Assembly: GCF_030405905.1 (NCBI RefSeq)
Contig: NZ_JASATW010000024.1
Location: forward strand, 24,767-88,766
DNA: 64,000 bases
Reading direction: 5' to 3'
Origin: Sphaerothrix gracilis
GTDB lineage: Bacteria; Cyanobacteriota; Cyanobacteriia; Phormidesmidales; Phormidesmidaceae
The notes beneath the pieces are model-generated. The model was given only the letters and a program-made list of their open reading frames with translations. It did not search any database and was not told the origin of the DNA. The first letter of the stretch is position 1. Every line of letters begins with the position of its first letter. Below are positions 26,403-34,389 of this stretch, in pieces. The position numbers were made by a program, and so were the translations under genes.

Positions 26403-27483
26403 CGCTAATCGACTGCAGCAGCCTCTCCATCTGTCTTAGCTGTTTTTGCAACTTGGGCGTGCTCCAAACCTGGGGATTTTTGCGCATCTTTAAATAGTGG
26501 GCATGAATGCGATCGCGAATTGGCTTTTCGGCAGCGGCTGCGTTGATCTCAGCATTTTCGGCTAAGGCTGACTGAGACTTAAGCTTTTGTATCCTAGCCC
26601 GGATTTCTTGCTTAGTGAGGTCAGCAGCTACCGCTTCCTGCAAAAGCTGATTCGTGATTGGCTCGTCTAAGCGGGCTTTGCGAATTGCATCTGCCTTAGA
26701 AAAGCCAATTTGGCCGTAGCGCACGGCCTCTAGCAAAGCTGACGGCATCCTTTGTAGCGCTGTCAGTCGATTAGCGGTGAAGCTCTCTAAAGTCATGCCA
26801 AATTCAGCAAAGATGGCATCAATATCAGCGATCGCTTTTTCGTTGAGAATTCCGGAATTCTCAACGTCGCTTTGAGCCATCTCATCGGCAATTTCCTGAT
26901 TGCTGTAGCGGTATCGCGATCGCAAATTTTTAATCTTAAACAGCAGAGGAGGTAGCTGATCGCGGCTGAGCTTAAGCCTCAAAGCGATAAGGGCCACAAT
27001 GCTGTCAGATTCCTCAACTAGATTGAGATCTTCCCGCATTAGGTTAGCCACCAGAGCAATTTCCAGTGCCTCCTCGTCGCTAAAATCTTTGACCAAAGCC
27101 GGTACCTGATCCAGCTGTAGCTCCGTAGCTGAGCGCCAACGGCGTTCGCCTGAAATAATTTCTAGCTTGCCGTCAGGGGCAGGTCGGGCTAGCAGTGGCT
27201 CTTGAATGCCGACTTTTTGAATTGAGGCTTTTAAATTGTCTAGGGCTGAGCGATCAAAGTACTTACGCGGCTGAGTGAGGCCATCGGGTAGACGTAGGGG
27301 TACAAAGTCGGTTGCCGGATATTTTTGGACAGTACTGGCGCTATAAGGCGTTTGGGCTAAAGTTTCTAACTGTCGCTTCAGGTCTTGAATTTCCTCATCT
27401 TTCTGAACAATCTGTGTCTCTAGTTGTGAAGTTTGAGCGGCGGCAAACATGGTGCTTACGGGTCGGTTGCTGCGTCGGGCCAT
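26383..27483 (-). CDS. parB: ParB-family plasmid partition protein
   Basis: The 366-residue protein has an N-terminal coiled coil (about 20-45), then a ParB/Srx nucleotide-binding domain: QPRKYFDRSALDNLKASI, GIQEPLLARP, ISGERRWRSATEL (the GERR-x-R motif used to bind CTP) and NLMREDLNLVEESDSIVAL. After this come a helix-turn-helix-bearing helical region (RYSNQEIADEM and FSKADAIRKARL) and a charged tail. ParB loads on parS sites and, with ParA, moves replicon copies apart. It follows parA by 58 bp on the same strand. A perfect 26-bp palindrome lies inside the coding sequence at 26841-26866 and is matched upstream of parA. Confidence 0.9.
   Translation of the reverse strand: MARRSNRPVSTMFAAAQTSQLETQIVQKDEEIQDLKRQLETLAQTPYSASTVQKYPATDFVPLRLPDGLTQPRKYFDRSALDNLKASIQKVGIQEPLLARPAPDGKLEIISGERRWRSATELQLDQVPALVKDFSDEEALEIALVANLMREDLNLVEESDSIVALIALRLKLSRDQLPPLLFKIKNLRSRYRYSNQEIADEMAQSDVENSGILNEKAIADIDAIFAEFGMTLESFTANRLTALQRMPSALLEAVRYGQIGFSKADAIRKARLDEPITNQLLQEAVAADLTKQEIRARIQKLKSQSALAENAEINAAAAEKPIRDRIHAHYLKMRKNPQVWSTPKLQKQLRQMERLLQSISETAANL
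26841..26866. promoter_or_regulatory. parS-like perfect palindrome inside parB
   Basis: The 26 bases are fully self-complementary, each half reading CGTTGAGAATTCC. The central core TGAGAATTCYGGAATTCTCA recurs upstream of parA at 28379-28400. Position inside and beside the par genes makes it a candidate centromere site. Confidence 0.6.
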
Positions 27484-27541
27484 CTTGTTTTCCTAATTAA
27501 TTTTCCTTGAGTGAATACGGGGAGATAGTTTTAGAACGGCT

Positions 27542-28369
27542 CTAAAGCTGCTGCCTGATGGCTTTAGCAATTTCTCTAAAGTTTTGATTGGCAGCATGGC
27601 TAGGCCGGTAAGCTCTCAGCGGCAGGCCAATGCTGGCAGCGTTGCCCACTTCAGCCGCGTCTTTGATCACATCAAAACAGTGAATATTCATAGCGGCTAG
27701 CATTTCTGGCAGAGAGGGCGGATCTGCCGCCGTTCGTTCTCGCTTTGACAGGCCCATGTTGTCTCGGTGCTGGGCGCGATCGCCCAAACGCACCCGATTG
27801 GGCACAACACCTAAAATTTTCGGTGCAGGTTTCAGCCGCAGGGTGCGCACTGAATCAAAAATCCAGGTCAGAAGCTTAGCAGCCCCGTCGATATCTTTGT
27901 CATCAGGCTGAATGGGAATCAAAATATAGTCTGCAGCCGTCAGCGCCGCAGAGTGCAGCGTATCAATGGTACCGGGACAGTCAAACAAAATAAAGTCATG
28001 AGGTAGGGGATAATCTTCTAGGTGATCTGCCAAGACGTAAGCCTTGCGATCTAGCAGAACTAAGCGCTGGGCCGCTTCCGTCATCACTAATCCGCCTAAA
28101 CAAGCCTGCACTTTACGGGTTCGCTGAGGCCAGCAGTCAAATAGGGGCCACTGGCCGCCAAAATCTTTTTGCAAAACCTGATTTAGGGTTTGCTCTGACG
28201 GTGGATCGGACAAGCCGCAGAAAAGCGTGAGAGAACCGTTAGGGTCAAGCCCGAATAGCGCGACTGAGTAACCTTCTACCGCTAGCTCATAGCCGACATT
28301 GACTGTCAAAGTTGACTTGCCGCTGCCACCGGCATTTGACATCACCGCAATTCTAAGTTGTTTTGTCAT
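27542..28369 (-). CDS. parA: ParA-family plasmid partition ATPase
   Basis: The 275-residue ATPase has the deviant Walker A region MSNAGGSGKSTLTVNVGYE at residues ~10-28, Walker A' in VALFGLDPNGSLT, and Walker B FILFDCPGTIDT. The usual signature lysine of ParA/MinD (KGG-x-GK) is replaced: the loop reads AGGSGKS. It should bind DNA non-specifically and pull parS-ParB complexes. parB follows 58 bp downstream. The upstream gap to the peroxiredoxin-like gene holds a palindrome related to one in parB, consistent with autoregulation by the partition complex. Confidence 0.9.
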   Translation of the reverse strand: MTKQLRIAVMSNAGGSGKSTLTVNVGYELAVEGYSVALFGLDPNGSLTLFCGLSDPPSEQTLNQVLQKDFGGQWPLFDCWPQRTRKVQACLGGLVMTEAAQRLVLLDRKAYVLADHLEDYPLPHDFILFDCPGTIDTLHSAALTAADYILIPIQPDDKDIDGAAKLLTWIFDSVRTLRLKPAPKILGVVPNRVRLGDRAQHRDNMGLSKRERTAADPPSLPEMLAAMNIHCFDVIKDAAEVGNAASIGLPLRAYRPSHAANQNFREIAKAIRQQL

Positions 28370-28378
28370 GAAGCGAGG

Positions 28379-28400
28379 GTGAGAATTCTGGAATTCTCAC
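28379..28400. promoter_or_regulatory. parS-like palindrome upstream of parA
   Basis: GTGAGAATTC and GAATTCTCAC are perfect 10-bp arms around TG, 9 bp before the parA start codon. The core matches the palindrome inside parB at all positions except the centre. Confidence 0.6.
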
Positions 28401-28464
28401 TTATATTATCCATATCTGTGGCTATAGGTCATGTTTGTTTGCACAAACCTGCCGAAAACTCTGG

Positions 28465-29250
28465 CTAAAAGTCAGAGAGAAAAGCTAGGGGATAGCTCAT
28501 ATTCTCAGCAAAGCCTAAAATACCGCGATCGCGGTGTTCATAGAGCAAGTCTCCGGCTGCATTAAATAGGAAAGTGCCGCCGCGCTGGGGAAGGTAAGCG
28601 GCATTGGGCACATAGGTCTGCCAGTGGCTGAGCACTTCCGTCATGTTGCGCAGCCGTAAAGTAGCTAGCTCGAACGGCCTTTGAAATCCTTTACCACCGG
28701 CAAACTTAAAGAAAGAGCCTTTGAGAGCTGGCAGCGGCTGGGCTTTGATAGTTTCTGCGTCATCAATGAGCTGAGGCGCTTGGCGATCGCCCGTATAGCC
28801 CCGCAGCACTTCAGCTAGAGTGCCAGGACTACCCAACCCGGCACACATCAACAACAGATTTAGCCAGGCATTTGGACCTGTAGCTAGGCCCGGTACACTG
28901 AGCGATAGTCCTGGGTATAAGTTGAGCTGCGAGTGTAGTTCAGCCTGGGGATCGACTAGCAGCGCCGCTGGCGAAAATCCGGTATAGTCACAAAATTTCT
29001 GACCGGCAGCGCGATCGCCAATTCCCACCGCACGGACGGTAATCTCTTTTTCTGCTAGCAGTTGTCGCTCTCGCTGCAGCCACCAGGCATATTCTAGACT
29101 GTCAAAATCTCCTAGCTGCGGCCAAACAATTACCAGTATCTTTGAGGTGTTATTCGTCAAAACGGGCACGACGGCCCCGTCACTGACTCGCTGCCGCTGT
29201 GCCTGCTGCAAAACTGAATAGGGGTTCATAGCGATTTGCTCGGTTGTCAT
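28465..29250 (-). CDS. Peroxiredoxin-like (AhpC-TSA_2) protein
   Basis: The 261-residue protein has a thioredoxin-like fold pattern: ILVIVWPQLGDFDSLEYAWWL, VRAVGIGDRAAGQKFCDYTGF and, near the C terminus, GGTFLFNAAGDLLYEHRDRGILGF, the signature of the AhpC/TSA-2 (PRXL2) group seen widely in cyanobacteria. The typical CxxC is absent from the first strand, where WPQLGDFD stands; the one nearby cysteine is in KFCDYTG. Redox activity is therefore uncertain. The start overlaps the last base of the YhcG-type nuclease gene upstream, so the two are coupled. It sits between the replication initiator and parA. Confidence 0.75.
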   Translation of the reverse strand: MTTEQIAMNPYSVLQQAQRQRVSDGAVVPVLTNNTSKILVIVWPQLGDFDSLEYAWWLQRERQLLAEKEITVRAVGIGDRAAGQKFCDYTGFSPAALLVDPQAELHSQLNLYPGLSLSVPGLATGPNAWLNLLLMCAGLGSPGTLAEVLRGYTGDRQAPQLIDDAETIKAQPLPALKGSFFKFAGGKGFQRPFELATLRLRNMTEVLSHWQTYVPNAAYLPQRGGTFLFNAAGDLLYEHRDRGILGFAENMSYPLAFLSDF

Positions 29251-30335
29251 TACTCTTGGCCGTTATTTTCTAGGCGATTGCTTACCTGATCTTCTAGCTG
29301 CGCTGCCGCTGTTTCTAGTTCTTGCTCAAGCTGCTCGGCTGAGGGCAGATTGCCCTGCAGGGCTACAGGTAGCTCTTCCCGCAGCCGATAGGTGGACACG
29401 CCAATCGGATTCTGCACTGTTTCTAAGGCAAACTCAACCACTGTCTTCTTTTTTGACCGACAGAGAATAATGCCAATAGTTGGCTGATCAACCTTGTCAT
29501 CCCGCAGCAGTTTATTGACAGCAGACACATAGAAGTTCATTTTGCCGGAGTATTCTGGCTTAAACTCCGTTACCTTTAGATCAATCACTACGTAGCAGTG
29601 CAGCTTCAGGTGATAGAACAACAGGTCAATAAAATATTCGTCTCCTTCAACCTCTAAACGATACTGACTGCCAACAAAAGCAAAGCCAAACCCCATTTCC
29701 AACAGAAAATCACGGATATGCTTAATCAGACTACGTTCTAGATCGCGCTCCTGAACATTTTCACTCAGGGAAAGAAAGCCAAAATTATAGGGATCCTTGA
29801 TGAGCTGACGCGCTAAATCGGACTGCGGTGCGGGTAAAGCCTGGTTGAAATTAGTGACGGCCTCACCCTGACGCTGGTATAAACGGCTGTCAATTTGCAG
29901 AGTCAAAATGCTCCGGCTCCAGCCATTTTCAATCGCCTTATGGATATACCAAAGCCGCGCCTGTGGCTCTTTCACCGTGTCCAGCAGCTTGACGTGGTGG
30001 CCCCAGGGAATTTTGTGCAACAGCTGTTGCACAATTGCCTCAGCAGGATAGGCTTCAGCAAAGGCCCGCATATAGTTGAGGTTGCGGGGTGAAAACCCAG
30101 AAACTTGAGGAAACTCGCGGCGCAGATCCTTAGCTAGTCGCGTGATTACTTTAGCGCCCCAACCCTGAGCTTGCTGCTGCTGCAGGATATCCTGACCGAT
30201 TTGCCAGTAAAGCAGAATGACCTCCCGGTTAAGCGCAGTAGCAGCTAGCACCTGCGATCGCTGAATTTTGTGCTTCAGGTGGCTGAGAAAGGCGCTGTAG
30301 TTTTCTTCAGGCAGGGGAAGTGACTGACGTGACAT
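29250..30335 (-). CDS. YhcG/DUF1016-family PD-(D/E)XK nuclease
   Basis: The 361-residue protein opens with the DUF1016 N-terminal helical domain (LNREVILLYWQIGQDIL, GWGAKVITRLAKDLRREFP, GFSPRNLNYMRAFAEAYP) and ends in a PD-(D/E)XK domain with EYFIDLLFYHLKLHCYVVIDLK, where Asp and the Asp-x-Lys form the active site. Relatives occur next to restriction-modification genes, plasmids and other mobile DNA; the biological role is unsettled. Here it lies 60 bp after the putative replication initiator and overlaps the peroxiredoxin-like gene by one base, in a minus-strand rep-to-par unit. Confidence 0.88.
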   Translation of the reverse strand: MSRQSLPLPEENYSAFLSHLKHKIQRSQVLAATALNREVILLYWQIGQDILQQQQAQGWGAKVITRLAKDLRREFPQVSGFSPRNLNYMRAFAEAYPAEAIVQQLLHKIPWGHHVKLLDTVKEPQARLWYIHKAIENGWSRSILTLQIDSRLYQRQGEAVTNFNQALPAPQSDLARQLIKDPYNFGFLSLSENVQERDLERSLIKHIRDFLLEMGFGFAFVGSQYRLEVEGDEYFIDLLFYHLKLHCYVVIDLKVTEFKPEYSGKMNFYVSAVNKLLRDDKVDQPTIGIILCRSKKKTVVEFALETVQNPIGVSTYRLREELPVALQGNLPSAEQLEQELETAAAQLEDQVSNRLENNGQE

Positions 30336-30394
30336 ACGCTAAGGCTAGGTTGACAAGTCTGGCAGGAAAAAGAGCAAGCTTGGAACAGTATCCC

Positions 30395-31492
30395 CTAAGA
30401 ACTTTGCAGTTTTTCAGGGTTAATCTGAAACTGAATCGTTGCCGATCGCTTTTTGCCGGGTAGTTCTTGAGCACCCAGAATATAGTCTTCCTGTCTCAGT
30501 TCCTCAACGGTACGCCAGAAAATTTGGTTGTTGCGAGACGAGTTACTGCCCAGCAGGTCTAAGTTTTTGAACAGGTAGCGCTTAGAAATATTGAGGTACT
30601 GGCCGTCGTCAGGTCGATCCCATTTCATCCGGCTGGCTAAATAAACCAGCAGCTTAGTTTTATAGTCATTTTTAGCATTACTGCCCAAGCGCTGGCTGAT
30701 ATCCATATTGTTGGCAAACAGGACATAGTCCCCAGTGCGCCCCGGCCCCTCGAAAAACTCCAGCGACAGGGTGTAGGCATCTGCCAGTTCGTAGGTATAG
30801 TCTGCAGCTTTGGCAATGTCAAAGTCGCGTGGGACATTGTCAATTTCGTAGTCGCGAATTCGCAGCACGCTTTTAATCGTGACCTTAGCACCCACGTTGT
30901 CGCCGTTGCGGAGGGACTGAGCAAATACCAGTTCAGTTCGGTGTAAGGCTACGAGGTCACGGTGTAGCTGCGATCGCACTTTAGAAGCAAAGCCACCGTC
31001 TTTAGTGCGTGTGTAGCCCAGCGCTTCTAGCAAATCATTGGAGCGAAACGAAACCAGTGGGCCCTGTTCCTGCTGGGCTGCTAGCCGATATAAAAATAGA
31101 ACAATGGAAACCTGTCGCGGGTTCAGGAATGTCAGCAAAGCCATGATCAGCCGCTGGATTCGCCGATCCTGAATTTTTTCTAACCCCTTGCTGATACCTC
31201 TATCAATACAGGTATTGAGATCGAGATCGGTGTATTGGGCTTTAAGTTCTTCCCATTCTTCCTCAGAAAGATCCTCTAAAGGCACCCGGCGAATCACCGC
31301 CAGTTCTGATTCGTCTCTGGCATCGGCTTCAACCCTCATTTCCAGATAATAGCCATCGCCGTCTGACCGCAGAATCGGCAGTTGCACATCTGGATTCTTT
31401 AGAGAGGCGCTGGCGCGGGGCATCACTCGCAAAAGCTGACCGTCAACTGGAAAGCTTTCGGCGTTTGGCTCTTTTTGATCGCTCACAGGCAA
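30395..31492 (-). CDS. Putative plasmid replication initiator
   Basis: The 365-residue protein has no membrane segment. A region around residues 150-200 (SFRSNDLLEALGYTRTKDGGF then KVRSQLHRDLVAL) looks like a winged helix, and a second helical segment around 285-335 (KTKLLVYLASRMKW, FWRTVEELRQEDYILGA) could be another, the two-winged-helix layout of iteron-binding plasmid initiators such as TrfA/RepA. I rely mainly on context: the gene begins 68 bp from an eleven-copy 18-bp iteron array and precedes nuclease, parA and parB genes. The start is TTG 31492 or GTG 31486; no good Shine-Dalgarno is visible. Confidence in the family is moderate. Confidence 0.65.
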   Translation of the reverse strand: MPVSDQKEPNAESFPVDGQLLRVMPRASASLKNPDVQLPILRSDGDGYYLEMRVEADARDESELAVIRRVPLEDLSEEEWEELKAQYTDLDLNTCIDRGISKGLEKIQDRRIQRLIMALLTFLNPRQVSIVLFLYRLAAQQEQGPLVSFRSNDLLEALGYTRTKDGGFASKVRSQLHRDLVALHRTELVFAQSLRNGDNVGAKVTIKSVLRIRDYEIDNVPRDFDIAKAADYTYELADAYTLSLEFFEGPGRTGDYVLFANNMDISQRLGSNAKNDYKTKLLVYLASRMKWDRPDDGQYLNISKRYLFKNLDLLGSNSSRNNQIFWRTVEELRQEDYILGAQELPGKKRSATIQFQINPEKLQSS

Positions 31493-31559
31493 AACGGGAA
31501 ATAAAGTGACGCGGCTTACTTCAGTTAAGCGATAACAAATGAATTTTACAATCTCTCTA

Positions 31560-31944
31560 CCTGTAACGCTGACGTATATTTCGAGGAAACTTCCGTAACA
31601 CCCAGGAATAAAGCATGTACTTTTATAAAGTCACCTGTAACGCCGACGTACGTTTTTAGCAAGTTACCTGTAACTCCGGCGTATGGTTTTACCTGTAACT
31701 CCGGCGTATGGTTCAAAATTTGCCTGTAACTCCGGCGTATGATTTTGCCTGTAACTCCGGCGTATGGTTTGGGTATGACCAACCTTGCTAACGACTGCAG
31801 TACGGGAAAACTGTTTTTTTGCCTGTAACTCCGGCGTATGGTTTTGCCTGTAACTCCGGCGTATGGTTCAAAATTTGCCTGTAACTCCGGCGTATAGTTT
31901 TGCCTGTAACTCCGGCGTATACCCTACCTGTAACTCCGGCGTAT
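31560..31944 (+). repeat. Iteron array, eleven 18-bp direct repeats
   Basis: The unit CCTGTAACTCCGGCGTAT occurs perfectly nine times, starting at 31667, 31692, 31723, 31748, 31822, 31847, 31878, 31903 and 31927. Two degenerate copies start at 31560 and 31634. Start-to-start spacings are 74, 33, 25, 31, 25, 74, 25, 31, 25 and 24; the 25-31-25 block is itself duplicated around a 56-bp unrelated insert. All copies face the same way. This is the pattern of a plasmid origin bound by its initiator. Confidence 0.9.
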
Positions 31945-32370
31945 ACGCCGTTTCCAGTCATTGAGGTTGCCCTGGTTCAGTGTTAATCTAACGCCATTAT
32001 GGATTGACAAACAGCTTGGGCAAATTACCGAGGAGAGCAGCCGATAAAAAATTCTAGAAAAAATAACCTAAAAATAAGAACCCTCCGCATCCCTACCACA
32101 GTCCGCTAAGGGTTCTTATTGCCTAAACAGCTTTACTGACGTAAAGCCTAGATTCTTGCACTTATAAGCTTTTGCGCTTGTCGGCAAAGAGAACTGTGCT
32201 CAGGTTTAAGCACCTGTGAGCTGAGTTCTTAGTGCTTATAAGCACTCATCTATATGCTTTTAAATCCTAGCAACTACAGCCACTTTTTAGCAAAGCATTT
32301 TTGGCCTGGCCACTGCTTCGCGATCGCTTCTCTTCTTAAACTTAGCCGCTTTGTCTCCTCCACCTGGCTG
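31945..32370. other. Candidate origin region beside the iterons
   Basis: About 430 bp without a supported gene. A very AT-rich tract at 32045-32080 could be the unwinding element. AATAAGAACCCT (32073-32084) and AGGGTTCTTATT (32109-32120) are perfect 12-bp arms. AGTGCTTATAAGCACT (32231-32246) is a perfect 16-bp palindrome whose half also appears near 32158 (GCACTTATAAGC). Such elements fit an origin or control region between initiator and primase genes. Confidence 0.5.
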
Positions 32371-32381
32371 GGAGGTGACTT

Positions 32382-34241
32382 ATCGTAGCGATTGCAGCGG
32401 CTTTTGAATATGTCCAGGAGCGAGAAGACCCGTTTTTTTCGCTCTTTCCGCATCGCTATGACTATCTCTATGCCGAACACCCTCTGCCCGGTGCTACCCC
32501 CCACTGGCAAACTGAAAGTCGCTATCCGCTAAGCGATCGCCTGCTGCAGCAAGGCAGCTATCTCTTCGGTGTCCGGTTCAGTTCTCAGACAGGCTACTGC
32601 CTACTCGATATTGACAAAAACAGTCCTTACCATCCCAGCCGGGATCCTCTGGCTATTCCCAAACTGGTCAATAGCCTAGAGCCGCTGGGTCTGGCAGCTT
32701 ACCTAGCTTGCACGTCTTCTTATAGCGGCGGCCTGCATCTTTACTTTCCTCTAGCCAAGCCTCAGAAATCCTGGGAACTAGCAGCAGCGGTCACTGCTCT
32801 ATTGAACAACGCTGGTTTTTCTACTGCTGCCGGACAGCTAGAAGTTTTTCCCAATCCTAGACTTTATGTTACTCAGGGTCGGCCCAAGCTCTTCAATGGT
32901 CATCGCTTACCGCTACAGGAAGGCTCTTACTTGCTCAACAGCAGTTTTGAGCCGATTTGGACAAGTCGATCAGCTTTTGTACACCAGTGGCATACCTGCC
33001 AGCACCATAACTGGATTAGCCAGCAAACAGTCAGTGCGGTACTAAAACAAGCCCGCAGGCGTCGCTATCAAATTTCAGGGAAGGCTGACCAGTTTCTCAA
33101 CGATCTCAATGCTGAAATTGAGCTGGGCTGGACTGGGCCGGGACAAACTAATCGACTGCTGGGTCGAATCACCATGCGAGCCTATATATTTCACCATGTT
33201 TTACACGGTGGTTTACCACTACAGGGACAATCGCTAATCAATCAGATTGTGGCGATCGCAACTGCTTTACCTGGCTATCGACAATGGTGTCAGCATCAAT
33301 CCGAAATTGAGAAACGGGCTACTGAATGGGCTAGCTGTATCGAAAATAGCCGGTATTTTCACTATGGCACCCGGCAGGGTAAATACAAGGCCGCTGTGAC
33401 AGCGCAAAGCTCTGATTTACCCAAAAGCCTTACCTGGAATCAACGCCAGACTCAGGCTACCCGGCAGAAAATTCAGCAGGCGGTCAGCTCTCTACTGGAT
33501 AAGTCAGAGCTGCCTGAAACAGTAACTGCTCGGTTTCATTGTTTAGTTCGCTGCGGTATTGGCGGCAGTTCTCTCTATCGTCACAAAGATCTCTGGCACC
33601 CCAGTTTATGGACACCCCCCCCGCTTATTCAAACAGACAAGCCATTTGCTAGCGCTGAGGGCGCAGCAAATGGCTCTAGTCCTGTAAGCTTATTATCGCC
33701 CGCAGGTCGTAATTCCCTGCCAGATCAACCCTGCAGCGATCGCCTCCCGCCTTTTCAGGCTATCCCAGGCCGTAATTTGCCTGAACTGCCGCCTGCGCAG
33801 ACAGCGAGTGAGCTAAAGCAGCTACTTGAGACACTGCGCTACCAGTCTCAGGCCCGCCGCCAGCAGTTTCAGCAGCTAGGACAGCCTCATCAGGCCCAAA
33901 AGCTCAGCCAGCAAGAAACCCAGTGGACTGCTCGAATGCAGGACTATCTGCGCTCGGACGACCCCATTTTACTGACGGAGGCTTTAGAGTGGGCGATCGC
34001 CTCCTCTGCCCGGCTGCAGCAGGCTTTAGAGCAGCTCCAGTCGCCTGCCGCCTGCCAGCGTGACGAGCAGCGTCAACAGCTCATAGCAATACTCAGACAG
34101 CTCTTGCAGCTCAACTGGACCCCTGCCCAAATTAAAGCAGCACTCTCAAAACAGGTGGGCAAATCCGCGATCGCTCATCTGAACGCCGCCGAGAGACAAT
34201 CCTGGCTGGGCTGGCTCATTCAGCAAACCGGATTACCTTAA
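32382..34241 (+). CDS. Primase-polymerase-like replication protein with no canonical start codon
   Basis: The frame is open from the stop at 32376-32378 to 34241. Near its start it encodes TGYCLLDIDKNSPYHPSRDP and then CTSSYSGGLHLYFPLAKP. These match motif I (hhhDhD) and motif II (s-x-H) of archaeo-eukaryotic primases, as found in plasmid PrimPol proteins. The C-terminal part is helical and Gln-rich. Yet no ATG, GTG or TTG occurs before 32802, and starting there would remove both motifs. GGAGG at 32371-32375 lies 6 nt before an ATC (32382); ATT 32391 is another candidate. Alternatively a short frame from GTG 32375 ends at TTT-TGA (32402-32407), where a +1 slip would enter this frame. The coordinate given uses ATC. 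It lies opposite the initiator across the iterons. Confidence 0.65.
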   Translation: MVAIAAAFEYVQEREDPFFSLFPHRYDYLYAEHPLPGATPHWQTESRYPLSDRLLQQGSYLFGVRFSSQTGYCLLDIDKNSPYHPSRDPLAIPKLVNSLEPLGLAAYLACTSSYSGGLHLYFPLAKPQKSWELAAAVTALLNNAGFSTAAGQLEVFPNPRLYVTQGRPKLFNGHRLPLQEGSYLLNSSFEPIWTSRSAFVHQWHTCQHHNWISQQTVSAVLKQARRRRYQISGKADQFLNDLNAEIELGWTGPGQTNRLLGRITMRAYIFHHVLHGGLPLQGQSLINQIVAIATALPGYRQWCQHQSEIEKRATEWASCIENSRYFHYGTRQGKYKAAVTAQSSDLPKSLTWNQRQTQATRQKIQQAVSSLLDKSELPETVTARFHCLVRCGIGGSSLYRHKDLWHPSLWTPPPLIQTDKPFASAEGAANGSSPVSLLSPAGRNSLPDQPCSDRLPPFQAIPGRNLPELPPAQTASELKQLLETLRYQSQARRQQFQQLGQPHQAQKLSQQETQWTARMQDYLRSDDPILLTEALEWAIASSARLQQALEQLQSPAACQRDEQRQQLIAILRQLLQLNWTPAQIKAALSKQVGKSAIAHLNAAERQSWLGWLIQQTGLP

Positions 34242-34311
34242 ACAGATGGGTTTTGGCCTTAGAACTGTCACTGCCTGAACCCTGCCTGAACCTAGAGCCT
34301 GACTTACCGGG

Positions 34312-34340
34312 TTGACAAGTCGAAGGGCAGCTTCTAGCCT
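34312..34340 (+). promoter_or_regulatory. Candidate sigma-70 promoter of znuA
   Basis: TTGACA (34312-34317), 17-bp spacer, TAGCCT (34335-34340). The Zur/Fur-type box begins 8 bp downstream. Confidence 0.4.
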
Positions 34341-34347
34341 AGTGTAA

Positions 34348-34366
34348 CGAAATGATAATCATTCTC
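34348..34366. promoter_or_regulatory. Zur/Fur-type operator
   Basis: CGAAATGATAATCATTCTC contains the perfect inverted repeat AATGAT-A-ATCATT and agrees at 15 of 19 positions with the classical Fur/Zur 19-mer consensus. Placed between the promoter and a zinc-binding protein gene, it most likely binds Zur, repressing znuA when zinc is sufficient. Confidence 0.75.
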
Positions 34367-34389
34367 AAGTCCGGTGGCGAGGTATAACC

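Noticed and set aside
31546..31782. A 78-codon minus-strand ORF within the iteron array
   Set aside because: It is a translation of the 18-bp repeats themselves (recurring YAGVTG); no start signal and no non-repeat sequence support it.
31560..31944. The repeat array as a CRISPR array
   Set aside because: Units are 18 bp with mostly 6-13 bp between them, the spacers are not unique in the CRISPR sense, and no cas genes are near. It fits plasmid iterons.
32802..34241. A replication gene starting at TTG 32802
   Set aside because: The same frame continues upstream without a stop and encodes both predicted primase motifs, so 32802 is internal.
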